From: Holophagales bacterium UBA2201
GTDB lineage: Bacteria > Acidobacteriota > Thermoanaerobaculia > UBA2201
Direction of reading: 5' to 3'
Length of the DNA: 55,633 nt
NCBI GenBank assembly: GCA_002327305.1
Contig: DCUZ01000002.1
Coordinates: forward strand, 1 to 55,633
The notes under the pieces were generated by a model. That model saw nothing but the letters and a program-made list of their open reading frames with translations. It was not told the origin of the DNA and did not search any database. The translations under genes and the position numbers were made by a program. Below, in pieces: positions 15,325 to 24,548 of this stretch (the first letter of the stretch is position 1; every line of letters starts with the position of its first letter).

Positions 15325-15330
15325 AAGCGA

Positions 15331-16302
15331 ATGGAAACCTTGATGTGGACCGTTTTCGCGGTGACGGTGGCGGCGATGCTGGCCGCCGACCTGCTGGTCT
15401 TCCACAAAGAGGCCCACGAGGTGACCCGGCGGGAGGCCCTGGCATGGTCTGTGGTGTGGGTGGCCGTCTCCCTTCTCTTCTGCGGGGGCGTCTATGTGGC
15501 GGCGGGGGGGGGCAAGGCGGTGGCGTTCCTGACCGGCTATCTCATCGAGAAATCCCTCTCCGTGGACAACCTCTTCGTCATCCTCCTCATCTTCGGCTAT
15601 TTCGGCGTCCCGGCGCGCCAACAGCACCGCGTCCTCTTCTGGGGCATCCTGGGGGCGGTGGTGATGCGGGCCCTATTCATCTTCGCCGGCCTGGCGCTGA
15701 TCCGCTCCCTGCACTGGGTCATCTACCTCTTCGGGGCCTTTCTGATCTTCACCGGGGTCAAGATGTTCTTCGCGCCGGGGGAGGCAAGGGTGGACCCCCG
15801 GCGCAACCCGGTCCTGCGGCTGATGCGCCGGGTGCTTCCCGTGACCCGGGAATTCCAGGGCCAGCGGTTTTTCGTCCGGCGCCGGGGGGTCGGCGGAAAA
15901 GGGGCCCGCTGGATCGCCACACCGCTGTTCGCGGCTCTGGTGGCCGTCGAGACCACCGACCTCATCTTCGCCGTGGACTCCATTCCGGCCGTCCTGGCGG
16001 TTTCCACCGACCCCTTCGTCGTCTTCACTTCCAACATCTTCGCCATCCTCGGCCTGCGGGCCCTGTATTTTCTTCTGGCCGGGGTCATGACCTCCATCCG
16101 TTTCCTCCGCCCGGCCCTGGCCGCCATCCTCACCTTCCTGGGGTTCAAGATGGCGCTGGAGGGCCATTTCGAGATCCCCGTCGGCCTCTCGCTGGCCGCC
16201 GTTTTCGGGGTGCTTGCCCTGGCGGGGCTCCTCTCCTGGGTGTTCCCCGGAACCCGGACCGGCGGGGGCCTTGACAAGGGAGGGGAACCACCGCATAATT
16301 GA
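15331..16302 (+). CDS. TerC/Alx family integral membrane protein
   Basis: 323 aa, with about nine hydrophobic segments. Family signatures are visible: EKSLSVDNLFVILLIFGYF in the first half and VETTDLIFAVDSIPAVLAV in the second, with the acidic residues that line the predicted metal path. Some TerC/Alx members export manganese and some handle calcium or assist metalation of exported proteins; which applies here is unknown. Monocistronic: it has its own leaderless promoter, and a separate promoter starts over its 3' end for the next gene. No yybP-ykoY riboswitch can fit upstream. Confidence 0.92.
   Translation: METLMWTVFAVTVAAMLAADLLVFHKEAHEVTRREALAWSVVWVAVSLLFCGGVYVAAGGGKAVAFLTGYLIEKSLSVDNLFVILLIFGYFGVPARQQHRVLFWGILGAVVMRALFIFAGLALIRSLHWVIYLFGAFLIFTGVKMFFAPGEARVDPRRNPVLRLMRRVLPVTREFQGQRFFVRRRGVGGKGARWIATPLFAALVAVETTDLIFAVDSIPAVLAVSTDPFVVFTSNIFAILGLRALYFLLAGVMTSIRFLRPALAAILTFLGFKMALEGHFEIPVGLSLAAVFGVLALAGLLSWVFPGTRTGGGLDKGGEPPHN
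16271..16299 (+). promoter_or_regulatory. Promoter of the FadL-like gene
   Basis: TTGACA (16271-16276), 17-bp spacer, CATAAT (16294-16299). A near-consensus sigma-70 promoter lying over the last codons of the TerC gene. Confidence 0.7.
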
Positions 16303-16327
16303 CGCATCTTACCGCACGGGAGGTCCT

Positions 16328-17602
16328 ATGAAGGTTCGGGTGTTCCTATTCGCCTCTCTACTCCTCATCCATTCCATCGCGTTCGGGGCCGGCTTCGCCC
16401 TCTTCGAGCACAGCGGACGGGCCACCGGCATGGGCGGGGCCTTCGCGGCCAACGCCTCCGACCCCTCCGCCCTCTTCTTCAACCCGGCAGGAATAGCGTT
16501 CCAGAAGCGCTCCATTCTGCTGGAAAACACGGTGATCGCCCCCTACTCCTCGTTCGAGGGCGACAGCCCCTACCCAGGCGACGGGGTCAGGGAGAGGATG
16601 AACAGCCAGCATTTCTTCCCCTCGGACATGGCCTTCGTCTGGCCCCTGTCGGACCGGTTCACCCTGGCGGGGGGGATGTTCAACCCCTTCGGCCTGGGGA
16701 CGGAATGGGACCACGAGGAGTCCTTCTCCGGCCGTTTCCTCTCCACCAAGGCCGACATCCGCGGCTATAACCTGGCCACGGCCGTCGCGTGGAAGCCGGT
16801 GGACCACCTGGCGGTCGCCTTCGGCATCCATTATCTGGCGGCCAACCTCGACCTGGAGCGCTATGTGGGGGCGGTGAACCCCTACACCCAGTCGGTGGCC
16901 AACATCGGCTTCGTCCGGATGGACGCCGAGCGCAACGGCGACCTCGGGTGGGACCTCGGCCTCATGGTCAAGGCGGGCCGGCGGACGACCCTCGGGCTCA
17001 CCTACCACAGCGGGACCTCCATTGACTTCGACGGCACCGCCAAGTTCCGGCAGATTTATACGGGGTACGGCGACTTCGACGCCCTCGTCGCCCAGAGCTT
17101 TCCCGCGGGCAACCACGACGTCACGCTCACCATTGATTTTCCGGCCATGGCCTTCGCCGGCGTCCGCACCGAGCTGACCGAGCGGTTCGCCGTCGAGTTC
17201 AACCTGGGATGGACCGAGTGGACCGCCTACAAGTCCCTGGACCTCGTCTTCCCCGGCCAGCCCGGCCTCGACCAGAGCCGGGTCACCGGCTGGGAGGACA
17301 CCTACACCTACCGCCTGGGGGGCGAGTACCTCTACAGCGACAACACCACCTTCCGGGCCGGCCTGGTCTATGACGAGACGCCCCAGCCGGTCTGGGAGGT
17401 CGGTCCCCTCCTCCCCGACTCCGACCGGATGGGCTACAGCGTGGGGTGGGGCTACACCATGGGGAAGCTCTCCATCGACGCCGGCTACATGTACCTCAAG
17501 TTCGACAAGCGTTCCACCGAGGGGCAGTCCATCGACAACTTCAACGGCACCTATTCGAACTACGCCCACCTTCTCAGCATCGGGCTGATCTACCACCTGT
17601 AG
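16328..17602 (+). CDS. FadL/OmpP1-family outer-membrane protein
   Basis: 424 aa beta-barrel that imports hydrophobic compounds such as long-chain fatty acids. Signal peptide MKVRVFLFASLLLIHSIAFG, then the family N-terminus GFALFEHSGRATGMGGAFA and the FFNPAGIAF motif of the plug. Alternating aromatic strands fill the remainder. Start ATG 16328 follows GGAGGTCCT; the longer frame from 16214 would bury the signal peptide. It forms an operon with the SGNH hydrolase nine bases downstream, suggesting lipid or ester uptake followed by hydrolysis. Confidence 0.92.
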   Translation: MKVRVFLFASLLLIHSIAFGAGFALFEHSGRATGMGGAFAANASDPSALFFNPAGIAFQKRSILLENTVIAPYSSFEGDSPYPGDGVRERMNSQHFFPSDMAFVWPLSDRFTLAGGMFNPFGLGTEWDHEESFSGRFLSTKADIRGYNLATAVAWKPVDHLAVAFGIHYLAANLDLERYVGAVNPYTQSVANIGFVRMDAERNGDLGWDLGLMVKAGRRTTLGLTYHSGTSIDFDGTAKFRQIYTGYGDFDALVAQSFPAGNHDVTLTIDFPAMAFAGVRTELTERFAVEFNLGWTEWTAYKSLDLVFPGQPGLDQSRVTGWEDTYTYRLGGEYLYSDNTTFRAGLVYDETPQPVWEVGPLLPDSDRMGYSVGWGYTMGKLSIDAGYMYLKFDKRSTEGQSIDNFNGTYSNYAHLLSIGLIYHL

Positions 17603-17611
17603 GAGGATCCC

Positions 17612-18898
17612 ATGAAAAAAATTCTTCTCGCCCTGCTGGTCCTTCCCGTCCTGGCCTTCGGGCAGTACGCCAAGGTGGTGGCCATCGGCGACAGCCTCAT
17701 GGCCGGCTACCTTTCCGGGGGCCTCTGCCAGACCTACCAGGTCCATTCCATGCCCTCGCTCGTCGCCGACCGTGCGGGGGTGGACGACTTCCAGATGCCC
17801 CTGGTCTCCGAGCCCGGCATCCCCCCGCAGTTGGAGTTGAAGGCGCTGAGCCCGGTGACGGTGGCGCCCAAATCGGGGGAGTACGGCCTGCCGCTGAACC
17901 TCACCCTGTCCCGCCCCTATGACAACCTGGCCGTCCCGGGCGCCACGCTGAGGGATTGCCTGACCAAATCCTCCGACGGGGCGGGGATGCACACCCTCGT
18001 CCTGCGGGGGCTGGGGACCCAGGTGGAGCAGGCCGTCGCCCTCCAACCGGACCTGCTGCTGGTGTGGATCGGGAACAACGACGCCCTGAACGCCGTCTTG
18101 ACCGGGACCGCCGTGGAGCGGGTCACCCTGACCCCCAAGGAGCAGTTCCACGCGGACTACGCCCAACTGCTGGGCGGGCTCGCCGGGGCCACGACGGCCG
18201 ACATCGTGGTGGGCAATATCCCCGACTGCGCCGCCATTCCCTTCGCCTCCACCATCCCCCCCTACATCATCAATCCGGCCACCGGAGCGCCCGTCATCGG
18301 CGACGACGGCATGCCCATGACCTACCTGGGGCAATCCGACGACGGCTCCCCGTTCATCGGCCCCCAGGCCCTGGTCCTTCTCACCGCGCTGGAATATCTC
18401 CACCAGGGATACGGCGTGCCGCTCCAATTGGGAGGTCGGGGTCAGCCGTTGCCCGACCACGTGGTCCTGACCCCCGGCGAGAGCGCCACGATCCGCGACT
18501 ACACCGCCGCCTATAACGCCTCCATCGCCGCCCTGGCCGCGGGCCGGAGCATCCCGGTGGTGGATATGAGCGCCGAGCTGACGGCGATCAGGGAGCATGG
18601 GCTCCACTACGCCGGGATCGAGATCACCGGCGATTTCCTCAGCGGGGGGTTCTTCAGCTACGATGGGGTCCATCCCAACGCCTTCGGTTACGCCTACGGG
18701 GCCAACCTGTTCATCGAGGCGGCCAACGCCGCCTACGGGGCCCGCCTGCCCCTGGTGCCCCTCCATCCGTTCCTTTCGGGGACCTCGCCGCACGGAGAAG
18801 GCGGGGGCGTCGGGGCCCTCGTGCTGGAGGACTGGGAGTACTGGATGAAACTTTTCATGCCGGAACGTTGGGTCATAAAATCGGGGGCCCTGCGATAG
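17612..18898 (+). CDS. Exported SGNH/GDSL hydrolase
   Basis: 428 aa esterase or lipase-like protein. Signal peptide MKKILLALLVLPVLAFG, then block I GDSL (VVAIGDSLMAG) with the nucleophile Ser, block II Gly in NLAVPGATL, block III GNND in VWIGNNDALN, and block V DGVHP with the catalytic Asp and His. Larger than a bare SGNH domain because of insertions in the middle. AGGAGG precedes ATG 17612. It is cotranscribed with the FadL-like porin. Substrate unknown; acyl esters fit the context. Confidence 0.9.
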   Translation: MKKILLALLVLPVLAFGQYAKVVAIGDSLMAGYLSGGLCQTYQVHSMPSLVADRAGVDDFQMPLVSEPGIPPQLELKALSPVTVAPKSGEYGLPLNLTLSRPYDNLAVPGATLRDCLTKSSDGAGMHTLVLRGLGTQVEQAVALQPDLLLVWIGNNDALNAVLTGTAVERVTLTPKEQFHADYAQLLGGLAGATTADIVVGNIPDCAAIPFASTIPPYIINPATGAPVIGDDGMPMTYLGQSDDGSPFIGPQALVLLTALEYLHQGYGVPLQLGGRGQPLPDHVVLTPGESATIRDYTAAYNASIAALAAGRSIPVVDMSAELTAIREHGLHYAGIEITGDFLSGGFFSYDGVHPNAFGYAYGANLFIEAANAAYGARLPLVPLHPFLSGTSPHGEGGGVGALVLEDWEYWMKLFMPERWVIKSGALR

Positions 18899-18926
18899 GA
18901 TTTTGCGCGGTCCCGTCGCGTCCGGT

Positions 18927-18970
18927 CATTCCGCCCCGCGGGGGGATTTTCCCCCTCCGCGGGGCGAAAT
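18927..18970 (+). terminator. Terminator after the SGNH gene
   Basis: CGCCCCGCGG (18932-18941) pairs perfectly with CCGCGGGGCG (18957-18966), extended inward by G/C pairs around an ATTTT loop and outward by CATT/AATG. It has no clear T-run, so it may be a strong but imperfect or bidirectional terminator. Confidence 0.65.
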
Positions 18971-18981
18971 GCATCAAACAC

Positions 18982-19011
18982 TTGACAAACCCTTGAATGG
19001 TATGGTATTTA
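18982..19011 (+). promoter_or_regulatory. Promoter of the pilMNOPQ operon
   Basis: TTGACA (18982-18987), 18-bp spacer, TATTTA (19006-19011). The leader to the pilM ATG is about 55 bases. Confidence 0.65.
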
Positions 19012-19070
19012 GTTGGTAGCATGCGCACATTGAGGGCCGTCTCACAAAATCTCAAGGAACGGTGGGAGCT

Positions 19071-20126
19071 ATGATCTTTGGGAAAAGAAGCAAGCACATC
19101 GTCGGTTTGGACATTGGCTCCTCGGCCATCAAACTTGTCGAACTGAAGAAGAAGGGCGGCGAGTTTCACGTGGAGAAGCTGGGGTTCTCCACCCTCTCCT
19201 CCGAAGCCATCGTGGACGGGGCGGTCATGGACGCCACCCTGGTGGTGGACACCATCGCCAATCTCATCAGCCGCCTGGGGGTCAAGAACCCCAACTTCGG
19301 CATCTCCATCTCGGGCCACGCCGTCATCATCAAGAGGATCACCCTGCCGGTCATGTCCGAGGACGAGTTGCGGGAGTCCATCCAGTGGGAGGCGGAATCC
19401 TACATCCCCTTCAACATCAACGAGGTGAACCTGAGCTACCAGTATCTGGGGGACGAGCAGGACGGGCAGAACATGGCGGTTCTGCTGGTGGCCTCCAAAA
19501 AAGACAAGGTCACCGACTACACCAGCGTGGTGACGCAGGCCAACAAGACCCCCGTCCTCGTGGATGTGGACGCCTTTTCCCTCCAGAACTGCTTCGAGGT
19601 GTGCATGGGGCTCAACCCCTCGGAGGTGGTGGCCCTGGTCAACATCGGCGCCTCGGTCATGAACTTCAACATCATGACTGAGGGGCAATCGGTCTTCTGG
19701 CGCGACATTTCCTTCGGAGGCAACCAGTACACCGAGGCCATCATGAAGGAATTGAGCCTCTCCTTCGAACAGGCCGAGGCCCTCAAGAAGGGCGAGGCCG
19801 TGGGCGGCTACACCGTCGAGAACGTCATCCCCATCTTCAACTCCGTCACCGAGGAGCTTTCGGGCGAATTGCGCAAGACGCTCGACTTTTTCCGCTCCTC
19901 CATGCAGCAGGACAAGATCGACCGCATCGTTCTGGCCGGGGGGTGCTCCAAGGTGGTCAACCTCACGGGCATCCTCCAGCAGAAGCTGGGGACCCCCGTC
20001 GAGATCCTCAACCCCTTCTCCGCCATCAAATACGATGAATCGCAGTACGATCCGGCCTGGGTGAACGACATCGGCCCCTCCATGGCCATCGCCGTGGGGT
20101 TGGGCGTGAGGGAGGTAGGAGACTGA
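19071..20126 (+). CDS. pilM: Type IV pilus assembly protein PilM
   Basis: Cytoplasmic actin-like ATPase-fold protein that docks PilN and links the pilus alignment complex to the motor. 351 aa. The ATP-binding phosphate-1 motif VGLDIGSSAIKLVELKK is at the N-terminus, and the adenosine motif IVLAGGCSKVVNL near residue 290. ATG 19071 is preceded by GGGAG; an in-frame GTG at 19062 is possible. First gene of pilM-N-O-P-Q with two lipoprotein genes at the end. Confidence 0.96.
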   Translation: MIFGKRSKHIVGLDIGSSAIKLVELKKKGGEFHVEKLGFSTLSSEAIVDGAVMDATLVVDTIANLISRLGVKNPNFGISISGHAVIIKRITLPVMSEDELRESIQWEAESYIPFNINEVNLSYQYLGDEQDGQNMAVLLVASKKDKVTDYTSVVTQANKTPVLVDVDAFSLQNCFEVCMGLNPSEVVALVNIGASVMNFNIMTEGQSVFWRDISFGGNQYTEAIMKELSLSFEQAEALKKGEAVGGYTVENVIPIFNSVTEELSGELRKTLDFFRSSMQQDKIDRIVLAGGCSKVVNLTGILQQKLGTPVEILNPFSAIKYDESQYDPAWVNDIGPSMAIAVGLGVREVGD

Positions 20127-20127
20127 T

Positions 20128-20820
20128 ATGATCAAGATCAACCTATTGCCCGAAGCCAAAGTCGCGGCCAAAGGCCGCGCCGAGGCGGCCGGGGGGGGCA
20201 TCGCCGGGGACAACCTCAACACCATCCTCATCATCGGGTTCGTCGTCGGCGGTCTGCTCGTCGGGGGGTATCTGTCCCTGATGAAGTACAACAAGACCCG
20301 GTCCCTCAACGCCCAGATCAAGGCCGCCCAGGAGGAGTACATCCGCCTGGAACCCATCATCATCCAGGTCAACAAGTTCAAGGCGCGCAAGCTCCAACTG
20401 GAGCAGAAACTCAACCTCATCAATGAACTGCGGGCCAACCAGGAGGGCCCCGTCCACATCCTGGACGAGCTGGCCGACCTGGTCCCCGACCTCCTCTGGC
20501 TGGAGTCGGCCGTCGTCAAGGGGCGGACCATGGAATTGAAGGGGTTCGCCCTGAGTCCCAACGCGGTGGCCGAGTTCCTCCAGCGGCTGGACGAGTCCAA
20601 GGACCCGGCCAAGGGTGAAAAGAAGTACTTCAAGGATCCCAGCCTCAAGGAGATGAAGGAGACCAAGGACGCGCACTCCTTCCAGCTCACCGTCGGGTTC
20701 ACCTACACCCCCGGCAGGGAGCCGGTGGAAGAAGAACTTCCGGCCAAGGGCAAGGCCAAGGGCAAGGCCAAGGGCAAGGCCAAGCCGAAGTCCAGCACCG
20801 GGAACACCGGGGCGGAATAA
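20128..20820 (+). CDS. pilN: Type IV pilus protein PilN with Lys/Ala/Gly-rich tail
   Basis: Inner-membrane bitopic protein of the pilus alignment subcomplex. 230 aa. It has the conserved start MIKINLLPEAK (the PilM-binding motif is INLLP), one membrane segment (TILIIGFVVGGLLVGGYL), a coiled coil and a ferredoxin-like domain. The extreme C-terminus carries a KGKAKGKAKGKAK tract from a 12-bp tandem repeat at about 20745-20785, which is unusual for PilN. It starts directly after the pilM stop. Confidence 0.95.
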   Translation: MIKINLLPEAKVAAKGRAEAAGGGIAGDNLNTILIIGFVVGGLLVGGYLSLMKYNKTRSLNAQIKAAQEEYIRLEPIIIQVNKFKARKLQLEQKLNLINELRANQEGPVHILDELADLVPDLLWLESAVVKGRTMELKGFALSPNAVAEFLQRLDESKDPAKGEKKYFKDPSLKEMKETKDAHSFQLTVGFTYTPGREPVEEELPAKGKAKGKAKGKAKPKSSTGNTGAE

Positions 20821-20830
20821 GGAGGGGCCC

Positions 20831-21418
20831 ATGGCACTGACGCTCGACCTCAAAGGCAAACCGTGGTACTTCGGCGCGATCATCGGCGCCGTTCTGATGG
20901 GCTGCATCATCGCGGCGGCGGTCTATTTCGTGGTCAACCCCCAGCAACAGAAGATCGTCGTCCTCGAGAAGAAGCTCCAGGAGCTCCAGGCCAAGGTGGC
21001 CGAGGGGCAGTCGGCGGCCGCCCAGCTCCCGAAGTTCCAGGAGGAGATCGCCAAACTGGAGAAGGAGCTGAGCAAGCTCGTCCAGGTGCTGCCGACCCGC
21101 AAGGAAACCCACGTCATCCTCAAGAAGATCAAGAGCCTGGCCGATGCCGGTGATTTCGGCTTCAAATCGTTCAATCCCAATCCCACGCTGGTGGACAAGG
21201 ATTTCTACTATCAGTGGCCCATCACGGTGCAACTGGACGGGAACTACCATAATCTGGCCGTTTTCTTCGACCGCCTGCGCAACTTCCCGCGCATCATCAA
21301 CATCGGCGACATGGATTTGAAAGCCGACAAGAAACAGCAGGCCAACGCCACGGTCCAGGCGAAATTCCAGATCCTCACCTATGTATATAAGGAAGTCGCG
21401 GAAGGAGGGACGCCATGA
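20831..21418 (+). CDS. pilO: Type IV pilus protein PilO
   Basis: Partner of PilN in the inner-membrane alignment complex. 195 aa: membrane helix IIGAVLMGCIIAAAVYFVV, coiled coil (KIVVLEKKLQELQAKVAEGQ), then a ferredoxin-like domain. GGAGGGG precedes ATG 20831. The stop overlaps the pilP start (ATGA). Low internal ambiguity; order and topology match PilO. Confidence 0.94.
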   Translation: MALTLDLKGKPWYFGAIIGAVLMGCIIAAAVYFVVNPQQQKIVVLEKKLQELQAKVAEGQSAAAQLPKFQEEIAKLEKELSKLVQVLPTRKETHVILKKIKSLADAGDFGFKSFNPNPTLVDKDFYYQWPITVQLDGNYHNLAVFFDRLRNFPRIINIGDMDLKADKKQQANATVQAKFQILTYVYKEVAEGGTP

Positions 21419-21942
21419 GAACCGTTCTGCTGACCGCCCTGGGCCTGGCTCTGGCCGCGGCCCTGTCCGCGCAGGCCCCCGTTCCCGAGGCGGAGACCGC
21501 CCCGCCCGCCGGGGTTGCCGCCATGGAGGACCCCGGGCCGGGCCTCTCCTCCGACAATCTGGAGGAGATGGTCAAGGACGAACTGCAAGGGGCCGACACC
21601 TCCTACCGCTACGATCCGCGCGGACGGAGGGACCCCTTCCGCTCCCTCCTGCAGTACATCACCAAGGGGCCGGACAACTGTCCCCAGGGGACGGCCGGCT
21701 GTCTCCTGTGGGACGAAATAACGCTCAAGGGGATATGGAAGGTCAAGGGGGAGTTCGTCAGCCAGATCCTGGCCAAGAACGGCGACGTCTATTGGGTCCG
21801 GGAGGGGGAAAACCTCTACGACGGCCAGGTCACCCGGATCGGGATTGACTGCATTTATTTCAAGCAGAAGGTGAACGATCCGACCAAGATCAATCCGTTT
21901 CGGGACGTCGAGAAATGTGTGAAGTCCGATGAAACGAAGTAA
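21415..21942 (+). CDS. pilP: Type IV pilus protein PilP
   Basis: 175 aa exported protein that links the PilNO complex to the PilQ secretin. Signal peptide MRTVLLTALGLALAAALSAQA; unlike PilP of some proteobacteria there is no lipobox Cys. The conserved YRYDPRGRRDPFRSLL motif and the beta-sandwich region LKGIWKVKGEFVSQIL...VYWVREGENL are present. Coupled to pilO by ATGA. Confidence 0.93.
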   Translation: MRTVLLTALGLALAAALSAQAPVPEAETAPPAGVAAMEDPGPGLSSDNLEEMVKDELQGADTSYRYDPRGRRDPFRSLLQYITKGPDNCPQGTAGCLLWDEITLKGIWKVKGEFVSQILAKNGDVYWVREGENLYDGQVTRIGIDCIYFKQKVNDPTKINPFRDVEKCVKSDETK

Positions 21943-21960
21943 TCCGAGGGAGGTATGTGC

Positions 21961-23985
21961 ATGAAGAAAATGACCGTCTGTTCAGCCCTGTTGCTCCTGG
22001 GGAGCATGCTCTGCTGGGCGGAGGGGGTCGTCCTGAATCAGGTGACCCTCAGCCGGCAGGGGGACCAGGTGCTTCTGGCCCTGGAGGCCTCCGACACCCT
22101 GGTCTACACCGCCTACGCCGGGGGGCCGGGGACGGGGATCGTGGAACTCGTGGACACCGCCCTCGCCCCCGCCGTTCCGCCCCGCCTCGAATCGGCCGCC
22201 CTGGAGGGCCCCGTGACCCTCGAGGCGAAGGGGCGCAACGTGGTGATGGCCTTCCCCCTCCAGGCCGGGACCGAGCCCGTCATCTCCAACGACGGCCGCC
22301 GCCTGGTGGTCACCCTCGACGCCCCCGCCCGCATCATCCTGAGGGAGGTGGAGGTCCAGTTCGATGCGTCGGGCCCCCTGGTCCGGGTGGTCGGGGATAA
22401 CCTCCCCAGCCCCCGGGTCGAGCGGCTGTCGGACCCGGCGCGGCTGGTCCTGGATTTCCCGGGGGCCGTCAACCTGAGCAAGCACGGCTCCCACTTCGTC
22501 AACCAGCGCGAGCTGTACCGGGTGCGGGTTTCCCAGTTCAAGCTCCAGCCCTCCCCCGTGGCGCGGGTGGTCCTGGAGACCCCGCTGGCCGGCGAGGCCC
22601 GGATGGAATCCGGCGAGGAGGGGCTGGTGGTGCGCCTGGCCGCCGCCCCCGAAGCGGCGGTTGAGGCCCCCCGGCCCGCCCTGCCCGCGTTCAGCGTCCA
22701 GGAGGCCGCCCCGGCCCCCTCGCCCCAGGAGGACGCCACCAAGCTCTACGAGGTGCAGACGCTCGGCCGGCAGGACATCAAATTCACCGGGGACCCCATC
22801 TCCTTCAATCTGAAGGAGGCCGACATCAGCGACGTTCTCCAGACCTTCGCCGAGCTCACCGGGCTCAACTTCGTCCTCGACCCCGGCGTCAAGTCCAAGA
22901 TCACGGTCCGGCTGGACTCGGTTCCCTGGGACCAGGCGCTCGAACTGATCCTCAAGATCAACGGGCTGGGGTATGTCCTGGAGAACAACGTCATGCGGAT
23001 CGCCCCCATCTCCCGTCTGGCGCAGGAGGCCCAGCAGAAGCGCCAGCTGGAGAAGGAGGAGGACCTCAACCAGCCGGTCCAGACCGTCATCAAGCGCCTC
23101 TCCTACGCGCGGGCCAGCCAGATCGCGCAGAACGTGAAAAAAGTGATGAGCGACCGCGGCGACCTTTTCGTGGACGACCGCACCAACACCCTCATCATGA
23201 TGGACATCGAGAAATACCTGCCCCGGATCCTCAATCTCATCAAGCACCTCGATGTCGCCCCGCGGCAGGTGCAGATCGAGGCCCGGATCGTCGAGACCAC
23301 CAAGAACTTCACCCAGCAACTGGGCATCGCCTGGGGCTTCACCGGGCAGGGCAACACCCTGTACGGGAACACCACCGGCTGGCGCTTCCCCAACACCTAC
23401 GACATCGCCGGGGACGTCAATCTCCCCACGGGGAACCCGGTCCTCGACATGTCCTTCGGCAACATCCTCGGGTCGTTCAACCTCGACGTGACGCTTTACG
23501 CGGCGGAGCAGGACGGCCTGGTCAAGATCATCTCCTCCCCCCGGGTCATCACGCAGGACAACCTGGGCGCCTCCATCCAGAGCGGCGTTCAGATCCCGGT
23601 GCAGACCACCTCCAACAACACCACGTCGGTCCAGTACATCAACGCCACCCTCCAACTGCAGGTCAAGCCGCAGATCACGGAGGCGGGGACCATCAGCATG
23701 GAGATCAACGTCCAGAAGCGCGAGCCCCTGCTCGGTCTCACCGTGACCGGCGGCACCAACGCCCCCCTCTCGACCCGCGACGCCCAGACCCAGGTGATGG
23801 TCAAGGACGGCGGCACCACGGTCATCGGGGGCATCTACCAGATCACCGACAACCAGAGCCAGAACCGGATCCCCTTCCTCCATCGTATCCCCATCCTTGG
23901 GAACCTCTTCAAGGACCGGGCCATCCAGCGGCGGCATGACGAACTCCTCATCTTCATCACGCCCCGCATCGTGAAAAGCTATTAG
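21961..23985 (+). CDS. pilQ: Type IV pilus secretin PilQ
   Basis: Outer-membrane channel for the pilus. 674 aa from ATG 21961, chosen because GGGAGGT ends seven bases upstream; the ATG at 21955 abuts that site. Signal peptide, AMIN-like domains in the first 230 residues (GPLVRVVGDNLPSPRVERLSDP), an STN/N0 domain (ISFNLKEADISDVLQTFAEL), an N1 domain, then the secretin core ending VIGGIYQITDNQSQNRIPFLHRIPILGNLF. Complete, no irregularity. Confidence 0.96.
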   Translation: MKKMTVCSALLLLGSMLCWAEGVVLNQVTLSRQGDQVLLALEASDTLVYTAYAGGPGTGIVELVDTALAPAVPPRLESAALEGPVTLEAKGRNVVMAFPLQAGTEPVISNDGRRLVVTLDAPARIILREVEVQFDASGPLVRVVGDNLPSPRVERLSDPARLVLDFPGAVNLSKHGSHFVNQRELYRVRVSQFKLQPSPVARVVLETPLAGEARMESGEEGLVVRLAAAPEAAVEAPRPALPAFSVQEAAPAPSPQEDATKLYEVQTLGRQDIKFTGDPISFNLKEADISDVLQTFAELTGLNFVLDPGVKSKITVRLDSVPWDQALELILKINGLGYVLENNVMRIAPISRLAQEAQQKRQLEKEEDLNQPVQTVIKRLSYARASQIAQNVKKVMSDRGDLFVDDRTNTLIMMDIEKYLPRILNLIKHLDVAPRQVQIEARIVETTKNFTQQLGIAWGFTGQGNTLYGNTTGWRFPNTYDIAGDVNLPTGNPVLDMSFGNILGSFNLDVTLYAAEQDGLVKIISSPRVITQDNLGASIQSGVQIPVQTTSNNTTSVQYINATLQLQVKPQITEAGTISMEINVQKREPLLGLTVTGGTNAPLSTRDAQTQVMVKDGGTTVIGGIYQITDNQSQNRIPFLHRIPILGNLFKDRAIQRRHDELLIFITPRIVKSY

Positions 23986-23994
23986 GAGGCGCCC

Positions 23995-24546
23995 ATGAGA
24001 AAGCCCTTCGTCTTCGTCCTGCTGACCCTCCTGGCCGTCGTGCTCTCCTGCACCGACCAGGAGAAAACGCGATGCGACATCGCCCTGGAGCTGGAAGGCA
24101 AGGATTATGAGAACCACTGGGTGGACATCGCCCTCGGCATTCCGCCGACCATGAAGACCTTCATCATCCACAGCATTCCCAAGAACCCGGGGGCCGTGCT
24201 CTCCTCCCTCCAGGATGTGGAGGTCAGCTACTTCTACGCCGACTGGGTGCGCTCGGACGGCGGCACGATCCCCCCCAAGGACTACCGCCTGGGGTGGACC
24301 GTTCTCGTCCCCGCCGGCGGCAGCGCCACCTGTACCGGCATCCCCTTCATGCGCCTGGGCCAGCTCGTGGAGCCCCCCTTCATTGATCTGCTGCCGGAGA
24401 ACGGGGGACGGGATTCGGAGACGGGGGCGACCACCATCCGGTGCGACGCCCACATCAAGGTCTACGGTCGGACGATGAACGGCTGCGACGTCGTCTCCCA
24501 CGAGGCCATCCTGACCTATGAATTCTACTACGGGGGAGGAAAATAG
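23995..24546 (+). CDS. Lipoprotein of the pilus operon
   Basis: 183 aa. Signal peptide with lipobox VLSC at about residue 19 (MRKPFVFVLLTLLAVVLSCTD). No domain recognised; a single beta-rich globular domain is likely. It starts nine bases after pilQ with GGAGG, so it belongs to the same transcript. Possibly a PilQ pilotin or surface partner, judged by location only. Confidence 0.75.
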   Translation: MRKPFVFVLLTLLAVVLSCTDQEKTRCDIALELEGKDYENHWVDIALGIPPTMKTFIIHSIPKNPGAVLSSLQDVEVSYFYADWVRSDGGTIPPKDYRLGWTVLVPAGGSATCTGIPFMRLGQLVEPPFIDLLPENGGRDSETGATTIRCDAHIKVYGRTMNGCDVVSHEAILTYEFYYGGGK

Positions 24547-24548
24547 CC

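Noticed and set aside
15262..15330. yybP-ykoY manganese riboswitch upstream of the TerC gene
   Set aside because: The space holds a terminator hairpin and a -10 element six bases from the ATG; no room for the aptamer.
21982..24501. Long minus-strand open frame opposite pilQ and the lipoprotein
   Set aside because: Low-complexity translation and complete overlap with the certain pilQ gene; a shadow frame.
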